This document shows positions 1 to 8,969 of a DNA stretch of 64,000 nucleotides, piece after piece. The notes beneath the pieces are model-generated. The model was not told the DNA's origin. It saw nothing but the letters and a program-made list of their open reading frames with translations, and searched no databases. The DNA lies in contig NZ_CP109000.1 in the NCBI RefSeq assembly GCF_036226605.1, positions 4,770,501-4,834,500 on the forward strand, given 5' to 3'. Positions within the stretch are counted from its first letter, which is position 1. Each line of letters opens with the position of its first letter. This DNA is from Streptomyces sp. NBC_00704. Its GTDB lineage: Bacteria > Actinomycetota > Actinomycetes > Streptomycetales > Streptomycetaceae. The position numbers and the translations under genes are program-made.

Positions 1-350
1 CGCTGGGCCCGGAGCACCCCGAAGTGCTCCGGCTGCGCGAACTCACGGCGTACATCGCCTATCTGGCGGGCGATCCGCTGCGCGCCTTCCACGTCTCCCT
101 CGACCTGGCCCGCATCGGCCGGCGGTCCGGGGACGCGGAGGCGGCGTACGGCAACGTCCAGAGCGCGGCGACGGCCTGGCGGGCGGTGCGCGACCCGCTC
201 CAGGGGCTGAACCTGGGGACCGAACTCCTCGGCCTGTGGACGGAACTCGCCGCCGGGGAGGGCCCCGCGGCCGACGACGCCGAGGAACTGGAGTCGGCCC
301 GCGCGCGCATGCTCCGGCTGGCCGAACGCGCCCGCAGGGCGGGCGCGTAA
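1..350 (+). CDS. C-terminal end of a helical-repeat (TPR-like) protein, 5' truncated by the window
   Basis: The reading frame is open from base 3 to a TAA at 348-350 and gives about 115 residues with no start, so the gene begins upstream of the window. The visible part is Ala/Leu/Arg-rich and reads as paired amphipathic helices (for example YIAYLAGDPLRAFHVSLDLA, then a helix starting YGNVQSAATAW), which resembles tetratricopeptide-type repeats in the C-terminal parts of large Streptomyces regulatory or kinase proteins. No catalytic motif is present in this piece. The fold is inferred from helix periodicity only and the function is unknown. Confidence 0.6.
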   Translation, partial: LGPEHPEVLRLRELTAYIAYLAGDPLRAFHVSLDLARIGRRSGDAEAAYGNVQSAATAWRAVRDPLQGLNLGTELLGLWTELAAGEGPAADDAEELESARARMLRLAERARRAGA

Positions 351-401
351 CGGCCGACGTGCCGGAGGGTCAGAGGCCGGAGGGCCGGAGCACGGCGCAT
401 T

Positions 402-460
402 CGGATGGCGGCGCCGGTCAGGCGGACGGCACGGCCCTCCGGATGGCGGCGCCGGTCAGG
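402..460. repeat. 21-bp direct repeat spanning the aminopeptidase stop codon
   Basis: Two identical 21-bp copies (core GGATGGCGGCGCCGGTCAGG) lie at 402-422 and 440-460. The second copy includes the stop codon (456-458, minus strand) of the neighbouring aminopeptidase, so the first is a downstream duplicate of the gene's 3' edge. One of several such cases in this window. Confidence 0.85.
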
Positions 461-1409
461 AGGACAGCGCCCAGAGGGCGTAGGCCACGGCGTCCGCGTT
501 GCGGTTCAGGGCGGTGTCGTCGATGTTGGCGCTGGTGTCGCAGGAGGAGTGGTAGCAGCGGTCGAACGCCCGCCCTGCCGTGCCGCCCCACTTGGCCGCC
601 TGCGCCGCCGTCTTGATGTAGTCGGCGCCGCTGAACAGACCGCCCACCGGGACGCCCGCGTTCTTGAAGGGGGCGTGGTCGGAACGGCCGTCGCCCTCGG
701 TCTCGATCTCCGTGGGGACGCCGATGCCGGCGAAGTAGTCCTTGAAGGTCTTCTCGATGGCCGGGTCGTCGTCGTAGACGAAGTAGCCGGGGTTCGGCGA
801 GCCGATCATGTCGAAGTTGAGGTAGCCGCTGATGCGGGCGCGGTTCGCTGAGGAGAGGCTGTTGACGTAGTAACGCGATCCGACCATGCCCAGTTCCTCC
901 GCCCCCCACCAGGCGAACCGCAGGTGCTTGGCCGGGTGGTAGCCCGCCCGGGACACGGCGAGGGCCGTCTCCAGCACGGCCGCCGAGCCCGAGCCGTTGT
1001 CGTTGATGCCGGCCCCGGCCGTGACGCTGTCGAGGTGGGAGCCGGCCATGACGACATGGCCGGTGTCCCCGCCGGGCCAGTCGGCGACCAGGTTGTAGCC
1101 GGTGCGGCCGGACGACGTGAACTGCTGGACGGCGGTGGTGAAGCCGGCGGCGTCGAGCTTGGCCTTCACGTAGTCGAGCGAGGCCTTGTAGCCGGTGCGG
1201 CCGTGGGCGCGGTTGCCGCCGTTGGCGGTGGCGATGGACTGCAACTGGGCCAGGTGGGCCTTGACGTTGGCCACGGGGATGTCGGGAGCGGCGGCGAGCG
1301 CGGCGGAGCCGGGCGCGGGAGCCGCCCCCGCTATGGATCCGCCAGTCAGGAGCATGACAATCGAGACGCCGCCGGCGACCGCCGTACGCCGGGAAACGGG
1401 GAGCTTCAT
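456..1409 (-). CDS. Secreted M28 zinc aminopeptidase (S. griseus aminopeptidase type)
   Basis: Secreted metallo-aminopeptidase that removes N-terminal, preferably hydrophobic, residues using two zinc ions. From the ATG at 1409 (GGAG 8 nt upstream) the 317-residue product has a twin-Arg-like signal (VSRRTAVAGG) and probable mature start at Ala41 (APDIP). With that offset every known site of the S. griseus enzyme is conserved: His125, Asp137, Glu172, Asp200 and His287 as zinc ligands, Glu171 as general base, Tyr286, and the Cys285/Cys290 disulfide. A start 10 codons upstream (1439) lacks the good ribosome site. Monocistronic; no clear promoter seen. Probably used for extracellular peptide scavenging. 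Confidence 0.95.
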   Translation of the reverse strand: MKLPVSRRTAVAGGVSIVMLLTGGSIAGAAPAPGSAALAAAPDIPVANVKAHLAQLQSIATANGGNRAHGRTGYKASLDYVKAKLDAAGFTTAVQQFTSSGRTGYNLVADWPGGDTGHVVMAGSHLDSVTAGAGINDNGSGSAAVLETALAVSRAGYHPAKHLRFAWWGAEELGMVGSRYYVNSLSSANRARISGYLNFDMIGSPNPGYFVYDDDPAIEKTFKDYFAGIGVPTEIETEGDGRSDHAPFKNAGVPVGGLFSGADYIKTAAQAAKWGGTAGRAFDRCYHSSCDTSANIDDTALNRNADAVAYALWALSS

Positions 1410-1588
1410 GTGGGGTGCTCCGAATTCCTCGGGAACCACCGGGTCACGGTGATTCCACGGTGAGTGGGGTCCCAGGATGGTGAACGCGCAACTGACTTCC
1501 CGTCAAGAGTGCCGACCGGACAGCGGACACAAGACTCCGGAATCCAGACACCATGGGGACCGGAAGGGGACCGGAAGCCCCCGCGCCC

Positions 1589-2074
1589 CTAGTGGACGCA
1601 GAACTCGTTCCCCTCCGGGTCCGCCATCACCGTCCATGACCCGGACGGCTCCTTCACCTCCCGCAGCACGCTCGCGCCCAGCCCGCGCAGCCGCTCGACC
1701 TCGTCGGCCCGCCGTTCCGCGCCGGGATGCAGATCGATGTGCAGCCGGTTCTTCACCGTCTTGGCCTCCGGCACCCGCTGGAACAGCAGCCGCCGTCCCA
1801 GTCCGGTCCCGCTGTCGGGGTCGTGCGGGTCGTCGGGGTGGCGCACGGCGATCAGGTCCCGGAAGGCCGGACGGCCGTGGAACTCCAGTGTCGCCGCGCC
1901 GGGCAGCGCGCCGAGCTCCAGCAGTCGCTCGATCAGCGCGCTGTTGTCCTCGGTCTCGTAGTGCAGCGCGGACGCCCAGAAGTCGGCCTGTGCGTGCGGG
2001 TCGGCGGCGTCGACGACGAGCTTCCAGTGCACGGGCGCGGGCGTGGTCCCTGATCCTGCGGTCGAGTCGGTCAT
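1589..2074 (-). CDS. VOC-superfamily protein (glyoxalase/bleomycin-resistance fold)
   Basis: A 161-residue cytosolic protein with the paired beta-alpha-beta-beta-beta layout of the vicinal oxygen chelate superfamily. HWKLVVDAADPHAQADFW opens the first module; NRLHIDLHPGAERRADEVERLRGLGA followed by WTVMADPEGNEFCVH forms the second. The terminal DPEGNEFC block is the usual family signature carrying a metal-ligand Glu. Members include glyoxalases, dioxygenases and drug-binding proteins; substrate cannot be assigned from sequence. It is read from the ATG at 2074 and ends in TAG. It stands alone between the aminopeptidase and rarD, on the same strand. Confidence 0.85.
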   Translation of the reverse strand: MTDSTAGSGTTPAPVHWKLVVDAADPHAQADFWASALHYETEDNSALIERLLELGALPGAATLEFHGRPAFRDLIAVRHPDDPHDPDSGTGLGRRLLFQRVPEAKTVKNRLHIDLHPGAERRADEVERLRGLGASVLREVKEPSGSWTVMADPEGNEFCVH

Positions 2075-2204
2075 GCAGCCACTAGTAGCAGCCCCGCACC
2101 GCGCCTGCCTGTCGTATGCCCTGATCCCTGATCGTCCGGGGCCCGTCCGCTCCGTGAACCTGAATCCGAACCTGAACCGCCGGGCCGGGCGACCGTCAGG
2201 GTTT

Positions 2205-2240
2205 GGTCAGGGCTGCTCGGTCAGGGCTGCTCGGTCAGGG
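2205..2240. repeat. 14-bp tandem repeat spanning the rarD stop codon
   Basis: Unit GGTCAGGGCTGCTC occurs at 2205-2218 and 2219-2232 with a partial third copy at 2233-2240. The TCA in the third copy (2235-2237) is the rarD stop codon read on the minus strand. The duplicates extend into the 3' flank. Confidence 0.85.
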
Positions 2241-3401
2241 GTGGGCCGGGCCCGGTCGTGTCTCCGGGGCGGCGGCCGAGGCGGCGGTGGCGGCGGTGGC
2301 GGCGCTGGGGGAGGGAGTCGAGGGAGCGGCGGAAGAGGAGGCGGCGACGGGCGCCGGTGTCGGTGCCGCCGTTCCGTCGGGTGCCGGTGCCGGCGGTCCG
2401 TCCGGCGTCGGTGCGCAGGCCTCGGGGGCGAGGGCCTGGGGGGCGCCGGACGCGGCCGAGGCGACCTCTTCGGCGTGGATCCTCGCGCGCTCGGCCGCCA
2501 GGCTCCGGGACGCCCGGCGCGAGGTGCGCAGCGCGTCGCCGGTGAGCAGCGCCAGGGCCAGCCACACCAGGGCGAACCCGGCCCACCGCTCGGGCGGCAT
2601 GGCCTCGCCGAAGTACAGGACGCCGAGCAGGAACTGGAAGACCGGGGCCAGGTACTGCAACAGGCCCAGCGTGGACAGCGGCACGCGGATGGCCGCCGCG
2701 CCGAAGCAGACCAGGGGCAGCGCGGTCACCACGCCGGTGGAGGCGAGCAGCGCCGCGTGCCCGGGACCCTCGGCCGTGAACGTGGCGTCGCCGTGGGCGG
2801 ACAGCCACAGCAGGTAGCCGAGCGCGGGCAGGAACTGCACGGCGGTCTCGGCGGCCAGCGACTCGACCCCGCCCAGGTTGACCTTCTTCTTCACCAGGCC
2901 GTACGTGGCGAAGGAGAAGGCGAGGCACAGGGAGATCCACGGCGGCCGGCCGAAGCCGACGGTCAGGACCAGCACCGCCGCGACGCTGACGCCGACCGCC
3001 GCCCACTGCACGGGCCGCAGCCGCTCCTTCAGGAGCAGCACCCCCATGGCTATCGTGACCAGCGGGTTGATGAAGTAGCCGAGCGAGGCCTCGACCACGT
3101 GCCCGCTGTTCACCGCCCAGATGTAGACGCCCCAGTTCACGGTGATGACGGCGGCGGCGACCACCACGAGGGCCAGTCGGCGCGGCTGGCGCAGCAGTTC
3201 GCCCGCCCACGCCCAGCGTCGTACGAAGAGCAGCGCGGCGGCGACGAAGGCGAGCGACCAGACCATGCGGTGGGCGAGGATCTCCGTCGCCCCGGCCGGC
3301 TTGAGCAGCGGCCAGAAAAGGGGCACCAGGCCCCACATCCCGTAGGCCGCGAAGCCGTTCAGCAGGCCTGTGCGGCTCTCACTCCTCGACGTCCCGGCCA
3401 C
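2235..3401 (-). CDS. rarD: RarD-type EamA-family transporter
   Basis: Integral membrane protein of the drug/metabolite transporter superfamily, RarD subfamily, with ten predicted membrane segments. It opens with GLLNGFAAYGMWGLVPLFWPLLK, typical of RarD; family substrates are mostly uncharacterised small molecules. The GTG at 3401 is preferred (388 aa) because AAGGAG lies 6 nt upstream; the GTG at 3407 would abut the ribosome site directly. The last ~100 residues are a hydrophilic Ala/Pro/Thr/Ser-rich tail after the final membrane helix (from about SRRASRSLAAERARIHAEE onward), longer than the usual ~300-residue family length and probably disordered and cytosolic. Its stop lies in a 14-bp tandem repeat. 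Confidence 0.88.
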   Translation of the reverse strand: MAGTSRSESRTGLLNGFAAYGMWGLVPLFWPLLKPAGATEILAHRMVWSLAFVAAALLFVRRWAWAGELLRQPRRLALVVVAAAVITVNWGVYIWAVNSGHVVEASLGYFINPLVTIAMGVLLLKERLRPVQWAAVGVSVAAVLVLTVGFGRPPWISLCLAFSFATYGLVKKKVNLGGVESLAAETAVQFLPALGYLLWLSAHGDATFTAEGPGHAALLASTGVVTALPLVCFGAAAIRVPLSTLGLLQYLAPVFQFLLGVLYFGEAMPPERWAGFALVWLALALLTGDALRTSRRASRSLAAERARIHAEEVASAASGAPQALAPEACAPTPDGPPAPAPDGTAAPTPAPVAASSSAAPSTPSPSAATAATAASAAAPETRPGPAHP

Positions 3402-3450
3402 GGGCACCTCCTTCTCACGTCACGCATGCGACGACGAAGGTAACGCCGGG

Positions 3451-3502
3451 CGCCCCGGTCTGTCATGCCCGTATCGCCATACGGTCATGACAGGCCGGGG
3501 CG
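3451..3502 (-). terminator. Long near-perfect hairpin downstream of the qorB-like gene
   Basis: A 52-nt inverted repeat with 24-nt arms and a CGCC loop (3475-3478). The arms are CGCCCCGG-t-CTGTCATG-c-CCGTAT and its complement, with only one U-G wobble and one mismatch. It lies between the 3' end of the qorB-like gene and the start of rarD, both on the minus strand, so it most likely ends the upstream transcript. No U-run follows, which is common for Streptomyces terminators. Confidence 0.75.
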
Positions 3503-3511
3503 GCGGCGCAC

Positions 3512-3562
3512 GGACGGCTCGGGGCGTCCGGCGGACGGACGGCTCGGGGGCGTCCGGCGGAC
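3512..3562. repeat. Two tandem 25/26-bp repeats
   Basis: A unit beginning GGACGGCTCGGGG and ending CGTCCGGCGGAC occurs at 3512-3536 (25 bp) and again at 3537-3562 (26 bp, one extra G). Both lie in the 3' flank of the qorB-like gene, next to the large hairpin. No coding role is seen. Confidence 0.7.
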
Positions 3563-3617
3563 GCGGGGCGCGCGGGCGGACGGCAGTGGTGGGCGCGAGC
3601 GGCCCGGCCGGGGGTGT

Positions 3618-4472
<855 letters not shown>

Positions 4473-4540
4473 GGCGGGGAACTCCTACGGTGGTCGGCTG
4501 GTCTGTCTCCGACCCTAGGAGAGACGCTAACCAAAAGAAA

Positions 4541-4563
4541 GTACCCACTTTGAAGTAAGGTAC
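4541..4563. promoter_or_regulatory. Probable HxlR operator (inverted repeat)
   Basis: In the qorB/hxlR divergent gap, GTACC (4541-4545) mirrors GGTAC (4559-4563) around an inner ACTT-TG-AAGT core (4547-4556). GTAC-ended palindromes of this size are typical HxlR-family targets. It overlaps the AAGG ribosome site of the regulator gene, so binding would autorepress and could also control the divergent oxidoreductase. Assignment is by position and symmetry only. Confidence 0.6.
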
Positions 4564-4567
4564 TGGC

Positions 4568-4984
4568 ATGACGGTAAGCAAGCAGGTCGGCAGCGTGGCA
4601 CCCACCGAGGCGGAGGGGATGTGCCCCTACCGGCTCGTCCTGGAACACCTCACCAGCCGCTGGGGCGTCCTGGTGCTGATCGAACTGCTCGACCGCTCGC
4701 ACCGGTTCAGCGAACTGCGCCGGGCCGTGGGCCAGGTGGGCCGGCCCGTCAGCGAGAAGATGCTCACCCAGACCCTCCAGAACCTCGAACGCGACGGCCT
4801 GGTGCACCGCGACGCCAAGCCCGTCATCCCGCCCCGCGTCGACTACTCCCTCACCGAGCTGGGCCGCGAGGCCGCCGAACAGGTGCGCGCGCTGGCCGGA
4901 TGGACGCACACCCGGATGGCGGAGATCGAGAAGGCCCGTCAGGTATACGACGAGGCCCGGGAACACCGCTCCCGGGCCTCGTGA
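4568..4984 (+). CDS. HxlR-family redox-sensing transcriptional regulator
   Basis: A 138-residue winged-helix DNA-binding protein. The conserved MCPYR motif places Cys19 at the position used as the redox/electrophile sensor in HxlR/YodB/HypR proteins. The core helix-turn-helix follows at about residues 25-85 (RWGVLVLIELLDRSHRFSEL, then SEKMLTQTLQNLERDGLV) with the wing PPRVDYSLTELG. The ATG at 4568 has AAGG 7 nt upstream. It probably binds the GTACC/GGTAC palindrome just upstream and controls the divergent qorB-like gene. Unusually, the last codons also form a perfect terminator stem (4951-4981). Confidence 0.9.
   Translation: MTVSKQVGSVAPTEAEGMCPYRLVLEHLTSRWGVLVLIELLDRSHRFSELRRAVGQVGRPVSEKMLTQTLQNLERDGLVHRDAKPVIPPRVDYSLTELGREAAEQVRALAGWTHTRMAEIEKARQVYDEAREHRSRAS
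4951..4981 (+). terminator. Terminator stem inside the last codons of the HxlR gene
   Basis: A perfect 12-bp stem (CGAGGCCCGGGA and its complement) with a 7-nt loop ends one base into the stop codon. It encodes the C-terminal DEAREHRSRAS of the regulator as well as forming the hairpin. korB converges from the other side, so it may work in both directions. Confidence 0.75.
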
Positions 4985-4995
4985 ACCGCCGCGCG

Positions 4996-5067
4996 CCTCA
5001 GCCGACGACCTTCCAGGTGCCTCAGCCGACGACCGTCCAGATGCCTCAGCCGACGACCGTCCAGGTG
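4996..5067. repeat. Three tandem 24-bp repeats of the korB 3' end
   Basis: Copies at 4996-5019, 5020-5043 and 5044-5067 (core CCTCAGCCGACGACCGTCCA) differ at one or two bases. Read on the minus strand they repeat the final korB codons W-T-V-V-G-stop. Because 24 is a multiple of three, two further in-frame copies of WxVVG-TGA follow the true stop. Confidence 0.95.
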
Positions 5068-6125
5068 TCGCCGCCCGCGAGCAGCGCGCCCAGGTCGCCC
5101 TTCCCGTGCTGCTCGATGGCGGAGTCCAGCTGGTCCGCCAGCTGCGTGTCGTAGACCGGCCGCTCGACCGAGCGCAGCACACCGATCGGCGTGTGGTGCA
5201 GGGTGTCCGGATCGGCGAGGCGCGAGAGCGCGAACGCCGTGGTCGGCGACGCGGCGTGCGCGTCGTGCACCAGGACGTCCGCCTCGTTCTGCGGGGTCAC
5301 CGTGACGATCCGCAGATCACCGCTCTGCCGGTCGCGCACGACCCCCCGCGCCCCGTCCGCGCCGAACCGGATCGGCCGGCCGTGCTCCAGGCGGATGACG
5401 GCGTCCTCCGCCGACTGCCGGTCCTTCAGCACCTCGAACGCGCCGTCGTTGAAGATGTTGCAGTTCTGGTAGATCTCCACCAGCGCCGTCCCCGGATGGG
5501 CGGCCGCCTGCCGCAGCACCTCCGTGAGGTGCTTGCGGTCCGAGTCCACCGTGCGCGCCACGAACGACGCCTCGGCCCCCAGCGCCAGCGACACCGGGTT
5601 GAACGGCGCGTCCAGGGACCCCATCGGCGTCGACTTGGTGATCTTGCCGACCTCGGACGTGGGCGAGTACTGGCCCTTGGTGAGCCCGTAGATGCGGTTG
5701 TTGAACAGCAGGATCTTCAGGTTGACGTTGCGCCGCAGGGCGTGGATCAGATGGTTGCCGCCGATGGACAGCGCGTCGCCGTCGCCCGTCACCACCCACA
5801 CGCTCAGATCGCGGCGGCTCGCCGCCAGCCCCGTCGCGATCGCCGGAGCGCGCCCGTGGATGGAGTGCATCCCGTAGGTGTTCATGTAGTAGGGGAAGCG
5901 CGACGAACAGCCGATGCCGGAGACGAAGACGATGTTCTCCCTGGCCAGCCCCAGTTCCGGCATGAAGCCCTGGACCGCCGCCAGGATCGCGTAGTCACCG
6001 CAGCCGGGGCACCAGCGCACCTCCTGATCGGACTTGAAGTCCTTCATGGACTGCCTGGCCTCGGCCTTGGGGACGAGCGAGAGCGCCTCGACCGTGCCCG
6101 TGCCTTCCGCTGCGGTCTCAGCCAT
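5046..6125 (-). CDS. korB: 2-oxoacid:ferredoxin oxidoreductase, beta subunit
   Basis: Thiamine-diphosphate and [4Fe-4S]-binding subunit (359 aa) of the enzyme that oxidatively decarboxylates a 2-oxoacid, most likely 2-oxoglutarate, to its acyl-CoA while reducing ferredoxin. The cluster cysteines are Cys39 and Cys42 (WCPGCGDY), Cys73 (GIGCSSRFP) and Cys222 (QNCNIFNDG). The TPP/Mg motif GDGDALSIGGN spans 114-124 with the closing NN at 142-143. Its ATG overlaps the 3' end of korA by 8 bases, indicating translational coupling. The stop codon is in the last of three 24-bp tandem repeats. Confidence 0.95.
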   Translation of the reverse strand: MAETAAEGTGTVEALSLVPKAEARQSMKDFKSDQEVRWCPGCGDYAILAAVQGFMPELGLARENIVFVSGIGCSSRFPYYMNTYGMHSIHGRAPAIATGLAASRRDLSVWVVTGDGDALSIGGNHLIHALRRNVNLKILLFNNRIYGLTKGQYSPTSEVGKITKSTPMGSLDAPFNPVSLALGAEASFVARTVDSDRKHLTEVLRQAAAHPGTALVEIYQNCNIFNDGAFEVLKDRQSAEDAVIRLEHGRPIRFGADGARGVVRDRQSGDLRIVTVTPQNEADVLVHDAHAASPTTAFALSRLADPDTLHHTPIGVLRSVERPVYDTQLADQLDSAIEQHGKGDLGALLAGGDTWTVVG

Positions 6126-8061
6126 CGATGGCCTCCTTGAGCGCCGTGGCGAGCTGCTCCGCCTTGAACGGCATACCGTTGACCTGGTTGTAGGAGTGCG
6201 CGTCGACCAGGTACTTCGCCCGGATCAGGGTGGCGAGCTGGCCGAGGTTCATCTCCGGCACGACGACCTTGTCGTACCGCTTCAGCACCGCGCCGAGATT
6301 GCGCGGGAACGGGTTCAGGTGCCGCAGATGGGCCTGCGCGATGGCGTCCCCGGCCGTCCGCAGCCGCCGCACCGCCGCCGTGATCGGCCCGTAGGTGGAA
6401 CCCCAGCCCAGCACCAGGGTGCTCGCTCCGTGCGGATCGTCCACCTCCAGGTCCGCGACCTCGATGCCGTCGATCTTGGCCTGCCGGGTGCGCACCATGA
6501 AATCGTGGTTGGCGGGCGAGTACGAGATGTTCCCCGTCCCGTCCTCCTTCTCGATCCCGCCGATACGGTGCTCCAGACCGGGCGTGCCCGGGACCGCCCA
6601 CGGCCGCGCCAGCGTCTGCGGATCACGCTTGTACGGCCAGAACACCTCGCTGCCGTCGTCGAGCGTGTGGTTGGGGCCCTGTGCGAACTGCACCCGCAGG
6701 TCCGGCAGCTCCTCCAGCTCCGGGATCCGCCAGGGCTCGGAGCCGTTGGCCAGATAACCGTCGGACAGCAGCATCACCGGCGTCCGGTAGGCCAGCGCGA
6801 TCCGGGCCGCCTCCAGCGCCGCGTCGAAACAGTCCGCCGGCGTGCACGGCGCGACGATCGGCACCGGCGCCTCCCCGTTGCGGCCGTACATCGCCTGGAG
6901 CAGATCCGCCTGCTCGGTCTTGGTGGGCAGGCCCGTCGAGGGCCCGCCGCGCTGGATGTCGATCACCAGCAGCGGCAGTTCGAGGGAGACCGCGAGCCCG
7001 ATGGTCTCCGACTTCAGCGCCACCCCCGGACCGGAGGTGGTCGTCACGGCCAGCGAACCGCCGAACGCCGCCCCCAGCGCCGCACCGATGCCGGCGATCT
7101 CGTCCTCCGCCTGGAAGGTGCGCACGCCGAAGTTCTTGTGCCGGCTCAGCTCGTGCAGGATGTCCGAGGCCGGGGTGATCGGGTACGAGCCCAGGAACAG
7201 CGGCAGATCCGCCTGGCGCGAGGCCGCGACCAGCCCGTACGACAGGGCGAGGTTCCCCGAGATGTTGCGGTACGTGCCCACCGGGAAGGCCTTCGCCGCC
7301 GGCGCCACCTCGTAGCTGACGGCGAAGTCCTCCGTCGTCTCGCCGAAGTTCCACCCGGCGCGGAACGCGGCGATGTTCGCGGCCGCGATCGCGGGCTTCC
7401 TGGCGAACTTCGATCTCAGGAACTTCTCGGTGCCCTCGGTCGGCCGGTGGTACATCCACGACAGAAGGCCGAGCGCGAACATGTTCTTGCTGCGCTCGGC
7501 CTCCTTGCGGGTGAGGTCGAATTCCTTGAGAGCCTCGACGGTCAGGGTGGTCAGCGGGACCGGATGGAGCTGGTAACCGTCGAGGGACCCGTCCTCCAGC
7601 GGCGAGGCCGCGTACCCCACCTTCTGCATCGCCCGTTTGGTGAACTCGTCCGTGTTGACGATGATCTCCGCGCCGCGCGGCACGTCGGCGATGTTCGCCT
7701 TCAGCGCCGCCGGGTTCATGGCGACGAGCACGTTGGGCGCGTCACCCGGGGTGAGGATGTCGTGGTCGGCGAAGTGCAGCTGGAACGAGGAGACGCCGGG
7801 CAGGGTGCCCGCGGGCGCACGGATCTCGGCGGGGAAGTTGGGCAGGGTCGACAGGTCGTTGCCGAACGACGCCGTCTCCGAGGTGAAACGGTCGCCGGTG
7901 AGCTGCATACCGTCGCCCGAGTCGCCCGCGAACCTGATGATCACCCGGTCGAGACGACGGACGTCCTTCGTCCCGCCCGGTTTGCGCTGCTCTCCCACGA
8001 CGGTCGCGTCCGCTCCGTCGGTTCCGTCGGCCTGTTCCGCTGGGCTGACCTGACTGGTCAC
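6118..8061 (-). CDS. korA: 2-oxoacid:ferredoxin oxidoreductase, alpha subunit (gamma-alpha fusion)
   Basis: Catalytic partner of KorB, 647 aa. The N-terminal gamma domain (RVIIRFAGDSGDGMQLTG to about residue 190) is fused to the pyrimidine-binding alpha domain containing the YPITPASDILHEL motif, the standard actinobacterial fusion. The GTG at 8061 is chosen because GGGAGGT lies 8 nt upstream; the frame stays open to 8118 but without such a site. The first ~30 residues are a low-complexity lead. The korA-korB pair supplies reduced ferredoxin; the NADH-module-less nuo operon 5 kb away is a plausible acceptor (inference). Confidence 0.95.
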   Translation of the reverse strand: MTSQVSPAEQADGTDGADATVVGEQRKPGGTKDVRRLDRVIIRFAGDSGDGMQLTGDRFTSETASFGNDLSTLPNFPAEIRAPAGTLPGVSSFQLHFADHDILTPGDAPNVLVAMNPAALKANIADVPRGAEIIVNTDEFTKRAMQKVGYAASPLEDGSLDGYQLHPVPLTTLTVEALKEFDLTRKEAERSKNMFALGLLSWMYHRPTEGTEKFLRSKFARKPAIAAANIAAFRAGWNFGETTEDFAVSYEVAPAAKAFPVGTYRNISGNLALSYGLVAASRQADLPLFLGSYPITPASDILHELSRHKNFGVRTFQAEDEIAGIGAALGAAFGGSLAVTTTSGPGVALKSETIGLAVSLELPLLVIDIQRGGPSTGLPTKTEQADLLQAMYGRNGEAPVPIVAPCTPADCFDAALEAARIALAYRTPVMLLSDGYLANGSEPWRIPELEELPDLRVQFAQGPNHTLDDGSEVFWPYKRDPQTLARPWAVPGTPGLEHRIGGIEKEDGTGNISYSPANHDFMVRTRQAKIDGIEVADLEVDDPHGASTLVLGWGSTYGPITAAVRRLRTAGDAIAQAHLRHLNPFPRNLGAVLKRYDKVVVPEMNLGQLATLIRAKYLVDAHSYNQVNGMPFKAEQLATALKEAIDG

Positions 8062-8297
8062 TGAACTGGACCTCCCTCGAGACGGCTGTCCCGGAGGACC
8101 TTCCCGAAGGCCCTCCACGGATCAACCCTACGTCGGTAAGGGTCGCCTTCCCTGAGCGTCTCGAATGACGGTTCCCTGTCCCGAGACGGCCCGGCGCCCC
8201 CGCTGGTCATGATTTCCCGCCTCACGGCGCCACCGCGTCAGACGCTCCGGATCCCGGCCCAGGTTCTCCGCCCGACGCAGGGCAGGCTGCCACCTCG

Positions 8298-8969
8298 CTA
8301 CGTGTTGAGGTAGGTGAGAACGGCGAGTACCCGGCGGTGATCCCCGTCACTCGGGGACAGGCCGAGCTTCAGGAAGATGTTGCTCACGTGCTTCTCCACC
8401 GCCCCGTCGCTGACGACCATCTGCCGGGCGATCGCCGAGTTCGTCCGCCCCTCCGCCATCAGCCCCAGGACCTCCCGCTCCCGCGGCGTGAGCCCCGCCA
8501 GCACGTCCTGCTTCCGGCTGCGCCCCAGAAGCTGCGCGACGACCTCCGGGTCGAGGGCCGTCCCGCCCTGGGCGACCCGCACCACGGCGTCCACGAACTC
8601 CCGCACCTCGGCCACCCGGTCCTTCAGCAGATACCCGACCCCACGGCTGGAACCGGCCAGCAGTTCGGTGGCGTACCTCTCCTCCACGTACTGCGACAGC
8701 ACCAGCACCCCGAGCCCGGGATGCGCCTTGCGCAGCTGCACGGCCGCCCGGACCCCTTCGTCCGTGTGGGTCGGCGGCATCCGCACGTCCGCGACGACGA
8801 CGTCGGGCAGCGCCCCCTCGTCGCCGAGCTCGGTGATGGTCTTGACCAGCGCCTCGCCGTCCCCGACCCCCGCGACCACGTCGTGCCCCCGGTCCGTCAG
8901 CAACCGGGTGAGCCCCTCCCGCAACAGCACCGAATCCTCGGCGATGACCACCCGCACCCTGTCCTCCAC
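8298..8969 (-). CDS. NarL/FixJ-family response regulator
   Basis: A 223-residue two-component regulator. Its receiver domain (about residues 4-120) carries the acidic pair in VIAEDSVLL, phosphoacceptor Asp61 in VVVADVRMPP, and the switch Lys in GVGYLLKDRV. A LuxR-type helix-turn-helix follows (LTPREREVLGLMAEGRTNSAIARQM, then VEKHVSNIFLKLGL). The GTG at 8969 gives a normal family start (VEDRVRVVIAED). An ATG at 9020 with GGAAG 5 nt upstream is also possible and would add 17 residues. It follows two histidine kinases on the same strand and is their probable partner. Confidence 0.92.
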   Translation of the reverse strand: MEDRVRVVIAEDSVLLREGLTRLLTDRGHDVVAGVGDGEALVKTITELGDEGALPDVVVADVRMPPTHTDEGVRAAVQLRKAHPGLGVLVLSQYVEERYATELLAGSSRGVGYLLKDRVAEVREFVDAVVRVAQGGTALDPEVVAQLLGRSRKQDVLAGLTPREREVLGLMAEGRTNSAIARQMVVSDGAVEKHVSNIFLKLGLSPSDGDHRRVLAVLTYLNT

